Below, piece by piece: positions 13,783 through 20,162 of a DNA stretch of 20,779 nucleotides. This DNA is from a virus. Under the pieces are notes generated by a model. That model worked only from the letters and a program-made list of their open reading frames with translations. It was not told the origin of the DNA and did no database searches. Position 1 is the first letter of the stretch. Each line of letters opens with the position of its first letter. Position numbers and translations under genes: made by a program. The stretch covers positions 1 through 20,779 of IMG/VR virus record IMGVR_UViG_3300049841_000106; one strand, written 5' to 3'.

Positions 13783-14100
13783 ATGACACCCCTCAAGCAA
13801 TGGATGACCGACGCGGGCCCTCAGCTCACCGCGGCGCTCGCGAAGCGCTGCGGCACCAGCGTGGCCTATCTCAACCACCTAGCCGCCGAGGCGAGCACGA
13901 AGTACCGGCGCAACGCCACGGTCGAGCTCGCCACGAAGATCGAGCGGCACACGCGCGAGCTGGCCAAGGCCTCGCGCATGCAGGGCCTGCTGCTCGAGAT
14001 CCACCGCACGGACCTTGTGCCGGCGTGCGCTGAGTGCCCGCATGCGCGCAAGTGCCTGGGCGCGGTCGCTGTGCGTTCGGACTTTCCTGCGAAGAGGTGA
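13783..14100 (+). CDS. HTH regulator of the Cro/CI (YdaS-like) type
   Basis: A 105-residue protein. ATG 13783 is chosen because it directly follows PR; an ORF start at 13663 would cross the operators. Residues ~15-45 (LTAALAKRCGTSVAYLNHLA, then EAS) fit a helix-turn-helix of the lambda-repressor-like fold, followed by NATVELATKIERHT, as in YdaS-type transcription-factor/antitoxin relatives. The C-terminal part contains CAECPHARKC, three cysteines that might bind metal. No Shine-Dalgarno is seen before the ATG, consistent with a leaderless mRNA like that of lambda cI. It probably binds O1-O3, repressing the leftward genes and itself. It is co-directional with replication and packaging genes, so a Cro-like early switch is as plausible as a lysogeny repressor. 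Confidence 0.8.
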   Translation: MTPLKQWMTDAGPQLTAALAKRCGTSVAYLNHLAAEASTKYRRNATVELATKIERHTRELAKASRMQGLLLEIHRTDLVPACAECPHARKCLGAVAVRSDFPAKR

Positions 14101-14106
14101 GCCGAA

Positions 14107-14388
14107 GTGAGCCCACAAGACTACGTCAACGACATGCTCCCGAGCGTGTCCAACGAGGAGTGGCACGCCATAGCGGCCGTTGCTGTTAACACCATGAAAT
14201 CCATGGAGCGTCTTCACGCCAAGCAACTCGAAGTCGCCGAGCGCATGGCGCAGGGTTTGGCCGTGTGCCAGTTGGGCATGGAAGAGGCTGTCAAGCTATT
14301 GACCGAAACCGACACTCAATGCCTTTCGCTGGCTCATGCCATCGACGCTGCCCGCAAGGCCCGCGCCGAATGGGAGGCACTGAAGTGA
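14107..14388 (+). CDS. Helical protein of unknown function
   Basis: 93 residues from GTG 14107, with AGGTGA about nine bases upstream inside the end of the regulator gene. The protein is almost wholly predicted alpha-helical and acidic: MSPQDYVNDMLPSVSNEEWH, then repeated Met/Ala helices and a final AHAIDAARKARAEWEALK. Heptad-like spacing suggests a coiled coil. It lies between the regulator and the primase-helicase with no terminator, so it shares their transcript. No family is recognised. Confidence 0.72.
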   Translation: MSPQDYVNDMLPSVSNEEWHAIAAVAVNTMKSMERLHAKQLEVAERMAQGLAVCQLGMEEAVKLLTETDTQCLSLAHAIDAARKARAEWEALK

Positions 14389-14428
14389 CGCCGCGAACAA
14401 CCCTCTCGGTCTGTGCGAGAACGAACAG

Positions 14429-16411
14429 ATGATGGCCGCCATCGACATCACCTCTATCGCGAGGGTCGACGCGCCCTCAGCGCTGCGCGAGCTGCGCGCC
14501 TGGCTGATCTGGAAGTACGAGCCGCACCAGAACCCAGGCGGCAAGCCTCGGAAGGTGCCGTACTACGTCAACCAGCAGCGCCGCCAGGGTGTGCAGGGCA
14601 GCGCCGAGGACCGTGGCCTGATGGTCACCTTCGGCGAGGCTCGAGCGGCCGCCGCCGCGCGGCCAGGGTTCGAGGGCGTGGGCCTGGCGTTGATGCCCGA
14701 GAACGACATCGTGGCGCTGGACTTCGACGACTGCGTCGACGACCAGGGTGTTATCGAGCAGTGGGTGGTCGACCTGGTCGGCCCCTACACCTACGCTGAG
14801 TTCTCCCCCTCGGGCCACGGCGTGCGCGCCTTCTTCCGCGGCCAGCTGGGCGACCGCAAGTCCAAGGGCTTCGAGGTCTTCAGCGCCAAGGGCTACGTCA
14901 CCTTCACCGGCCGCCCGCTGCCGATCGTGGCCACGATGGGCAACGAGGACACGGTGGCCGACCTGCCCGACGAGGTGCTCAACTTCGTGCGCGAGCGCTT
15001 CCGGCGCGACCTGGACGGCCCAGGCCCCGCGCCGGCAGCCTACCAGGAAGAGCCGCTGGGCCTGCCCGCGGCCACCATCCAGCGCTGCCTCGACGTGCTG
15101 CCCACGGACCTGGAGTACGACGCCTGGCTGCAGGTCGGCATGGCGCTGCACCATGAGACCCAGGGCGAGGGGTTCGACACCTGGGACGCCTGGTCCGCCA
15201 GCTCACTCAAGTACACCTCCCGTGAGTTCGGCCTTGAGCGCTGGCGCAGCTTCGGCAAGAGCCACCAGGGGCCCACGGTCACCGCGCGCACGCTCGTCAT
15301 GATGGCCAACGAGCACGGGGCCGGCGTCAGCGTCACGCAAGCCGCGGACGCCAGCGACTTCGAACCCGTGGAGCCTGAGCTAGGGGCCGACGGCAAACCC
15401 AAGATCCGCTTCCAGGTTGAGCCCGCCCACGTCTTCGGCGCGCGGCCGCCGCCGGCCTGGATCGTCCAAGGTGTGGTGCCCCAGGCGGGCCTGATGGTCT
15501 GCTACGGGGCGCCTGGCAGCGGGAAGTCCTTCCTGGTGCTCGACCTGGTGGCCGCCATCGCCACCGGCCGCCAGTGGCGCGGCAGGAGGACCCAGGCGGG
15601 GCGCGTGGTCTATGTCGCTGCCGAGGGTGCGGGGGGCTTCCGAAATCGCCTCCACGCCCTCGCCAAGGGCCTGGACGCCCCGCTGGAGGACATTCCCATA
15701 GGCGTCATCGCCGACGCACCCAACCTGATGCTGCTGGCCGACGCCAAGGACCTGATCGCTGCGGTCGAGGCCGCGGGCGGCGCCGACGTCATCGTGATCG
15801 ACACGCTCGCCCAGGTCACGCCAGGCGCGGACGAGAACAGCGGCCAGGACATGGGCAAGGCCTTGGGCCACTGCAAGCGGCTGCACGCCGCCACGGGGGC
15901 CTTGGTGCTGCTGGTGCACCACTCGGGCAAGGACGCCGCGCGCGGTGCGCGTGGGTGGTCAGGCATCAACGGCGCCGAGGATGCGGAGCTCGAGATCACG
16001 AAGCTGCCCAACGGTGCGCGCGTGGCCAAGGTGACGAAACAGAAGGACGGGGAGGATGGGCTGCAGTTCGGGTTCAAGCTGGAGGTGGTGCCGCTGGGCC
16101 ACGACAAGCACGGTGAGCCGATCACCTCGTGCGTGGTGGTGGCCGAGGAGGTGCCCTTCGCTACCTTGGCCAGGCCGGTGGGCGTGGTGGAGCGGGTGGT
16201 CATCGAGGTCATCCAGGAGATCGCCAAGGTGCAGACCAAGGGCATCGAGGTGGCAGCGGTGATGGCCGAGGTGGTCCGGCTGCTGCCGGTGCCGGAGGAA
16301 GGCAAGCGCGATCGGCGCAAGTTCCTGGCCAAGCGGGCCATCGAGACGCTGAGCACGGGAGATGACGCGCCGTACTGGCTGCGCGATGACGGCACTTTGG
16401 AGGTGGGCTGA
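14429..16411 (+). CDS. Bifunctional primase-helicase (AEP prim-pol, PriCT and RecA-like AAA domains)
   Basis: A 660-residue replication initiator/primase. The N-terminal domain (~15-205) is an archaeo-eukaryotic primase/prim-pol fold, with the catalytic acids in LDFDD (98-101) and the SPSGHG motif (126-131) that contacts nucleotide. Residues ~215-290 (LDVLPTDLEYDAWLQVGMAL, then a Trp-rich helical part) match a PriCT-type linker. Residues ~340-540 are a RecA-like ATPase with Walker A GAPGSGKS (360-367) and Walker B VIVIDTLAQ (Asp458), as in RepA-type hexameric helicases. The last ~70 residues look like a winged helix that could bind an origin. Alternative starts are ATG 14429 and 14432; neither has a strong Shine-Dalgarno. 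It unwinds and primes DNA for the family A polymerase. The repeat field right downstream is its likely target. Confidence 0.92.
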   Translation: MMAAIDITSIARVDAPSALRELRAWLIWKYEPHQNPGGKPRKVPYYVNQQRRQGVQGSAEDRGLMVTFGEARAAAAARPGFEGVGLALMPENDIVALDFDDCVDDQGVIEQWVVDLVGPYTYAEFSPSGHGVRAFFRGQLGDRKSKGFEVFSAKGYVTFTGRPLPIVATMGNEDTVADLPDEVLNFVRERFRRDLDGPGPAPAAYQEEPLGLPAATIQRCLDVLPTDLEYDAWLQVGMALHHETQGEGFDTWDAWSASSLKYTSREFGLERWRSFGKSHQGPTVTARTLVMMANEHGAGVSVTQAADASDFEPVEPELGADGKPKIRFQVEPAHVFGARPPPAWIVQGVVPQAGLMVCYGAPGSGKSFLVLDLVAAIATGRQWRGRRTQAGRVVYVAAEGAGGFRNRLHALAKGLDAPLEDIPIGVIADAPNLMLLADAKDLIAAVEAAGGADVIVIDTLAQVTPGADENSGQDMGKALGHCKRLHAATGALVLLVHHSGKDAARGARGWSGINGAEDAELEITKLPNGARVAKVTKQKDGEDGLQFGFKLEVVPLGHDKHGEPITSCVVVAEEVPFATLARPVGVVERVVIEVIQEIAKVQTKGIEVAAVMAEVVRLLPVPEEGKRDRRKFLAKRAIETLSTGDDAPYWLRDDGTLEVG

Positions 16412-16413
16412 GC

Positions 16414-16611
16414 ATGCAAATAGCTGCAAACTTGTTGCTTTTGGCGTGGTTGTTGTCTGCTGTTTATCGCTGGCACGCTGGCACACGGTGGCACGCGTGC
16501 CACTTTGTGCCGTGTGCCACTGGCACGACTGGCACGCGCCCCTTTAGGGGCGTGCCGGTGTGCCACTCCCGAGTGCCATCAACTTGCAGTTTTTCGCAGA
16601 CGGCTGGGTGA
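16414..16611 (+). CDS. Possible 65-residue protein overlapping the hexamer repeat field
   Basis: ATG 16414 follows the strong GGAGGTGG at the end of the primase-helicase gene, and the stop TGA overlaps the next gene's ATG (TGATG), so translational coupling is possible. The N-terminal ~17 residues are hydrophobic (MQIAANLLLLAWLLSAVYRW), like a membrane anchor or signal. The remainder (RWHAGTRWHACHFVPCATGT...) is dictated by the TGGCAC/GTGCCA repeats. Since repeat spacing is not a multiple of three, the DNA and not the protein seems to be under selection. It may be a real short membrane protein or a translated leader. No family is recognised. Confidence 0.35.
   Translation: MQIAANLLLLAWLLSAVYRWHAGTRWHACHFVPCATGTTGTRPFRGVPVCHSRVPSTCSFSQTAG
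16471..16578. repeat. Dense TGGCAC/GTGCC hexamer field, candidate replication origin or control site
   Basis: In 108 bp there are five TGGCAC (16471, 16479, 16489, 16521, 16530) and six inverted GTGCC[A/G] (16497, 16507, 16514, 16552, 16560, 16573). They include the perfect 14-bp palindrome 16489-16502, GTGCCACTGGCAC at 16514-16526, and a hairpin GCCCC-TTTA-GGGGC at 16538-16551. The preceding 16412-16470 is T-rich compared with the surrounding DNA. Iterons beside an A+T-richer tract, directly after a primase-helicase gene, are what a phage or plasmid origin looks like. The function is inferred. Confidence 0.7.
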
Positions 16612-16871
16612 TGGAGCTGACTTTGACGGCGCCCGCAAAAAACCGCAGACTGACAGTAAACGAGGCCGGGCACCTCATCGGCGAGAGCCACCCGCGGGCG
16701 GTGCTGACCGACCACGAGGTGGACCTGCTGCTGGAGCTGCTGGCCGAAGGATTGAGCCAGGCCCGGGTGGCCCTGGCCATGGAGGTGTCGCGGCGCACGG
16801 TGCGCGACATCGCCAGCGGGCGGACGCGGGCCCAGATCCCCGCGCGATTAATCGTGAGACGAAAGGATTGA
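16611..16871 (+). CDS. Small HTH DNA-binding protein
   Basis: 86 residues from ATG 16611; an in-frame GTG at 16560 lies within the repeats and is less likely. The N terminus is MELTLTAPAKNRRLTVNEAG. After GESHPRAVLTDHEVDLLLEL comes a resolvase/Hin-type helix-turn-helix, roughly residues 38-70 (LLAEGLSQARVALAMEVSRR, then TVRDIASGRTR). The ESHPRAxLTxxEV lead-in is typical of a family of small phage and HNH-associated DNA-binding modules. The basic tail (PARLIVRRKD) would help bind DNA. Being next to the hexamer field, it is a candidate to bind it or to regulate late genes; this is inference. Confidence 0.75.
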   Translation: MELTLTAPAKNRRLTVNEAGHLIGESHPRAVLTDHEVDLLLELLAEGLSQARVALAMEVSRRTVRDIASGRTRAQIPARLIVRRKD

Positions 16872-16872
16872 G

Positions 16873-17112
16873 ATGAGAGAACCACGTGTGATGACGGACG
16901 AAGCTATCGAGGCCCTGTGGGCCAACAGGCCCGCCACCCTGGCGCCAACGTGGAAGAGGCCCGCCACCCTGGCGCCAACGTGGAAGAGGCCCGCCACCCT
17001 GGCGCCAACGTGGAAGAGGCCCGCCACCCTGGCGCCAACGTGGAAGCCTAAGAAGCGCAGCTGGGCCGCCTGGGTGCGGCGCCTGCTGCGGGCGTGGGGT
17101 CTCTCGCGATGA
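16873..17112 (+). CDS. Protein with four identical decapeptide repeats
   Basis: 79 residues from ATG 16873, six bases after AAAGGA. The short N terminus is MREPRVMTDEAIEALWAN. Residues 19-58 are four exact copies of RPATLAPTWK, then a basic Trp-rich amphipathic helix (PKKRSWAAWVRRLLRAWGLS) ends the protein. The repeat is rich in Pro, Thr and Trp and is probably an extended linker or binding peptide; the C-terminal helix could contact membrane or nucleic acid. The stop overlaps the next start (ATGA). No family is recognised. Confidence 0.7.
   Translation: MREPRVMTDEAIEALWANRPATLAPTWKRPATLAPTWKRPATLAPTWKRPATLAPTWKPKKRSWAAWVRRLLRAWGLSR
16927..17046 (+). repeat. Perfect 30-bp tandem repeat, four copies
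   Basis: Four identical 30-bp units (16927-16956, 16957-16986, 16987-17016, 17017-17046) beginning AGGCCCGCCACCCTGGCGCC. They are in frame with the 79-residue gene (10 codons per unit). Each holds the 8-bp palindrome TGGCGCCA. Absence of any base difference, even at third codon positions, implies very recent expansion or strong homogenisation. Confidence 0.95.
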
Positions 17113-17306
17113 GCACCCACGTTGGCTACGTGCTGGTCGACAAGGACAAGGACTACGCGCGCTACTGGCCCCGCGTGTTCTTCAAACACACGGACGCCGA
17201 GGTGCTGCGCCAGGCGGACGCTGCGCGCCCAGGGCACGCCCCGCACGCGTGGATGGACGTGTACCTGCACGCGCCGAAGGCGGATGCGCCGAAGGCTGCG
17301 CAATGA
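17109..17306 (+). CDS. Small protein of unknown function
   Basis: 65 residues; ATG 17109 overlaps the preceding stop and its own stop overlaps the next ATG (both ATGA). It reads MSTHVGYVLVDKDKDYARYW, then a predicted strand and helix (PRVFFKHTDAEVLRQADAAR) and a Lys/Ala/Pro tail. It is a small mixed alpha/beta protein without a recognised domain. It is part of the tightly coupled run leading to the terminase genes. Confidence 0.68.
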   Translation: MSTHVGYVLVDKDKDYARYWPRVFFKHTDAEVLRQADAARPGHAPHAWMDVYLHAPKADAPKAAQ

Positions 17307-17491
17307 CCGAACGAGAATACATCGACGCGACGAATCTAGCTAAGGTGCGCGCAGCCAAGGTGATTGCGCACGACCTCTTGCCAATGTCGCCAGAAGACGA
17401 AGCTGATCAGGTTGCTGCGTTGAGTGCTTTGCGGCGCATCGAAGCACGACTTGAGCACCGCATGGCGGATGCCCCGCCAAGCCTCGGCTAA
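17303..17491 (+). CDS. Small helical protein of unknown function
   Basis: 62 residues from ATG 17303, overlapping the previous stop by ATGA and ending TAA 17489-17491, eleven bases before the small terminase start. It is acidic and predicted all-helical (MTEREYIDATNLAKVRAAKV, then PMSPEDEADQVAALSALRRI). No motif is recognised. Codon usage is slightly less G+C-rich than in neighbours. Confidence 0.65.
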   Translation: MTEREYIDATNLAKVRAAKVIAHDLLPMSPEDEADQVAALSALRRIEARLEHRMADAPPSLG

Positions 17492-17501
17492 GCTGCGCAC
17501 C

Positions 17502-18065
17502 ATGGACGGTCGAAAGCTTGAGCTCTTCCTTGCGGCGTTGCGCCGTAGGCCCGTGGTGGCCTACGCGTGCGAGGCTGCCCTCGTGAGCCGCACCGACGCG
17601 TACCGCACGCGCCGCGAGAACCCCGAGGTGGCCAAGGCCTGGGACGATGCGCTGGAGGATGGTATCGACCGCGCAGAGGCCGAGGCCTTCCGCCGTGGGT
17701 CCGAGGGCTTTAACGAGCCCGTGATCCACCAGGGGCAGGTCGCGGTGCTCACTGAGCCCGTGCTCGACGACGAGGGCAACGTCCAGCTCAACGAGAAGGG
17801 TCAAATGCGGATGCGCCCGGTGCTCGACGACAAGGGCAACACCATTCCGCTGTCGGTGAAGAAGTTCAGCGATACCCTGCTCATCGCGGTGCTCAAGGCC
17901 CGGCGCGCCGCGTACCGTGTCGAGCGCACCGAGCTCACCAACCCTGACGGCTCGCTAACACCGCAGGACGACACCGCCCGCGCGGCACGCCTGGCTGCGA
18001 TCCTCGAGGCAGCCGAGCGCCGCGCGCAGGCGGCTGACAACGAGCCAGGCGCCGAGTTCGCGTGA
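17502..18065 (+). CDS. terS: Terminase small subunit
   Basis: 187 residues from ATG 17502, the first Met of the conserved part; the longer frame from 17424 overlaps the upstream gene. Residues ~5-45 (LELFLAALRRRPVVAYACEA, ALVSRTDAYRTR) form a helix-turn-helix of the phage TerS type that recognises the packaging site. The central part oligomerises, and the Ala-rich helical C terminus (ARAARLAAILEAAERRAQAA) would contact the large subunit. The stop overlaps the large-subunit GTG by four bases. Location directly before TerL is the strongest evidence. No Shine-Dalgarno is visible at the start. Confidence 0.88.
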   Translation: MDGRKLELFLAALRRRPVVAYACEAALVSRTDAYRTRRENPEVAKAWDDALEDGIDRAEAEAFRRGSEGFNEPVIHQGQVAVLTEPVLDDEGNVQLNEKGQMRMRPVLDDKGNTIPLSVKKFSDTLLIAVLKARRAAYRVERTELTNPDGSLTPQDDTARAARLAAILEAAERRAQAADNEPGAEFA

Positions 18066-19711
18066 CCCCGGACAAGGTCCGGGCCCTGTGGCCCTACCTG
18101 ACGGACGAGGAGCGCCGCGAGCTCGATGAGCTGCTCGCGCAGGACTTCGCCGCGGTGCCTTGGCGCTCACTGCCAGGCCCGCAGACGATGGCCCGCCTGT
18201 CGACCGCGGACATCGTGGGCTACGGTGGCGCGGCCGGCGGCGGCAAGACTGACCTGGTGGCGGGGCTGGCCATCACCGAGCACGAGCGCGTGCTCATCGT
18301 TCGCCGCGAGAAGGCGCAGACCGAGGGCATCGTTCAGCGCATCACCGAGATCCTCGGGCGCACCGATGGCTACTCGTCGCAGAAGGGCGCGTGGCGCATC
18401 GACCACCGCCTGCTCGAGTTCGCAGGCTTGGACAACCCAGGCGATGAGCGCCGCTGGCAGGGCCGCCCACACGACCTGAAGGCCTTCGACGAGGTGACCG
18501 AGATGCGCGAGCAGCAGGTCCGCTTCGTGATGGGCTGGACGCGTTCGAACAAGCCTGGCCAGCGCACGCGCGTGCTGATGACGTTCAACCCGCCCACTAC
18601 CAACGATGGGCGCTGGGTGATCGACTTCTTCGCGCCATGGCTGGACCCGAAGCATCCGCTCTACCCCACCGCGCCAGGTGCGATACGCTATGCGGCGATG
18701 ATCCCTGACGGGCGCGGGGGCTCGAAGGACACGTGGCTCGATCGTGGCGACGAGTTCATCCTGGTGAACGGCAAACCCTTCTACGACTTCGACTCGAGCG
18801 TGCAGCAACCAGAGGACGTCATCACGCCGAAGTCGCGCACGTTCATCCCGGCGCGGCTGACCGACAACCCCTACTACATGGCGACGGGCTACATGAGCAC
18901 ACTGCAATCACTACCCGAGCCCTTGCGCAGCCAGATGCTTTACGGCGACTTCCAGGCCGGCATCGAAGACGACGCATGGCAGCTGATCCCGACCGCGTGG
19001 GTCGACGCCGCAGTGGCGCGCTGGAAGCCGCGCTCGCCCAAGGGCGAGATGCTAAACAAGGGCGTGGACGTTGCGCGCGGTGGCAAGGACGACACCATGT
19101 TCATTGGGCGCCACCGCGACGAGCAGGCAGGGCACTCCTACTGGTTTGACGAGCCCGAGGTGCACCCTGGCACGAGCACGCCCAACGGCTCGAGCGTGGC
19201 GGGCCTGGTGATCGCTTCACGCACGCACGACTCGCCGGTGGTGATCGACGTGATCGGTGTGGGCGCGAGCCCCTTCGACATGCTCAACACGCTGGGCGTG
19301 CAGATCATCGGCATGAACGTGAGCGAGGCGGCCAACTCGACCGACAAGTCAGGCATGCTGCGGTTCAGCAACATGCGCAGCCAGCTGGCCTGGAAGCTGC
19401 GCGAACTGTTCGATCCTGCTAACGACACAGGTGTTGCGATCCCGCCCAACTCGCGCCTGCGCAAGGAGCTCACCACGCCGCGCTGGTGGCCGCAGGGGCG
19501 TGTCGTGCACATCGAGACGCGCGACGAGATCATCAAGCGCCTGGGCTGGTCGCCCGACATGTTCACCGCAGTGATGTTCGCGGCGATGGACGTGCCGAAG
19601 GTCAAGGTGCTGCAGATCGCCAGCATGCGCGAGGACGTCATCAACTACGACCCGATGGCCCACATGCGCGGCGCGATGCCCGACGCGCGCGGCCACGACC
19701 CGTTCCGATGA
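18062..19711 (+). CDS. terL: Terminase large subunit (ATPase and nuclease)
   Basis: A 549-residue protein starting at GTG 18062. The N-terminal ATPase has Walker A GAAGGGKT (56-63) and Walker B AFDE (141-144), with catalytic Glu144. The C-terminal RNase H-like nuclease has Asp336 in GVDVARGGKDD, Asp396 in VVIDVIGVGA and Asp499 in SPDMFTAV. All key residues are present. TerL cuts concatemeric DNA and drives it through the portal into the prohead. Gene order TerS-TerL, then portal about 1 kb later, is standard, although here a regulator, a tRNA and three small ORFs sit between TerL and portal. The stop overlaps the next start by ATGA. Confidence 0.95.
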   Translation: MTPDKVRALWPYLTDEERRELDELLAQDFAAVPWRSLPGPQTMARLSTADIVGYGGAAGGGKTDLVAGLAITEHERVLIVRREKAQTEGIVQRITEILGRTDGYSSQKGAWRIDHRLLEFAGLDNPGDERRWQGRPHDLKAFDEVTEMREQQVRFVMGWTRSNKPGQRTRVLMTFNPPTTNDGRWVIDFFAPWLDPKHPLYPTAPGAIRYAAMIPDGRGGSKDTWLDRGDEFILVNGKPFYDFDSSVQQPEDVITPKSRTFIPARLTDNPYYMATGYMSTLQSLPEPLRSQMLYGDFQAGIEDDAWQLIPTAWVDAAVARWKPRSPKGEMLNKGVDVARGGKDDTMFIGRHRDEQAGHSYWFDEPEVHPGTSTPNGSSVAGLVIASRTHDSPVVIDVIGVGASPFDMLNTLGVQIIGMNVSEAANSTDKSGMLRFSNMRSQLAWKLRELFDPANDTGVAIPPNSRLRKELTTPRWWPQGRVVHIETRDEIIKRLGWSPDMFTAVMFAAMDVPKVKVLQIASMREDVINYDPMAHMRGAMPDARGHDPFR

Positions 19712-19983
19712 GAGCCGGCGATACCAAAGCTGTGATCGCTGTGCTGCTGCCCGGCGGGGAAGGGCCACCCCTGGCCGAACTGGTGGAACGCTTCAAGAGC
19801 ATCACACTGCTGGAGAAGACCGTGCTCAGGTACAAGATCATGGGCCTGCGGTCCAAAGCTACCGCTGCGGAGATGGGGCTCAGCGTGAGCTACGTTGATG
19901 AGATCGTTGCGAACTGCCGCGACCGGGTTGGCGCGGCCTCGAAGGAACAGCTTTGCTACTGGGCTGGTCGGGTGGGATTCTGA
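19708..19983 (+). CDS. LuxR-type HTH protein between terminase and portal
   Basis: 91 residues from ATG 19708, coupled to terL by ATGA. The N-terminal half includes MRAGDTKAVIAVLLPGGEGP and PLAELVERFKSITLLEKTVL. The C-terminal half (KATAAEMGLSVSYVDEIVAN, CRDRVGAASKEQLCYWA) matches the layout of a LuxR/GerE four-helix DNA-binding domain: a helix, the G[L/V]S turn, a recognition helix, then GAxSxxxLxxxA. No receiver or ligand domain is present, so it would be a bare DNA-binding regulator. Its place next to virion genes suggests control of late transcription; this is inference. Confidence 0.72.
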   Translation: MRAGDTKAVIAVLLPGGEGPPLAELVERFKSITLLEKTVLRYKIMGLRSKATAAEMGLSVSYVDEIVANCRDRVGAASKEQLCYWAGRVGF

Positions 19984-20162
19984 TGACCCCCGACTGCATC
20001 GGCGCTCACGACATGCGTTTGTGCGAGGGCTGCACGCGCCTGGCGCCGCCCGTGCGCACGAGCACCGACCAGGGGTTGAAGCACCCCATCACGCCCGAGC
20101 TGCGCTACCTGGAGAAGCGCTGGGTGTGCCTGAGCCGTGAACCGAAGCAGCAGCAGCGATAA
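19983..20162 (+). CDS. Small Cys-containing protein of unknown function
   Basis: 59 residues; ATG 19983 shares one base with the previous stop (TGATG). It contains CIGAHDMRLCEGC near the N terminus and one more Cys in RWVCLSRE, so a small zinc site with C-x2-C is possible. The C terminus is basic (REPKQQQR). The last 26 bases overlap the zinc-knuckle ORF in another frame. No family is recognised. Confidence 0.62.
   Translation: MTPDCIGAHDMRLCEGCTRLAPPVRTSTDQGLKHPITPELRYLEKRWVCLSREPKQQQR

Noticed and set aside
16471-16600. Sigma54 promoter suggested by the TGGCAC elements
   Set aside because: No TTGCA-type -12 element lies at the required distance from any TGGCAC, so the hexamers are not read as -24 boxes.
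17489-17502. TAAGCT as a -10 for a leaderless small terminase mRNA, by analogy with the regulator promoter
   Set aside because: It matches the -10 poorly, has no TG extension and no -35, and TAA is simply the stop of the upstream gene.
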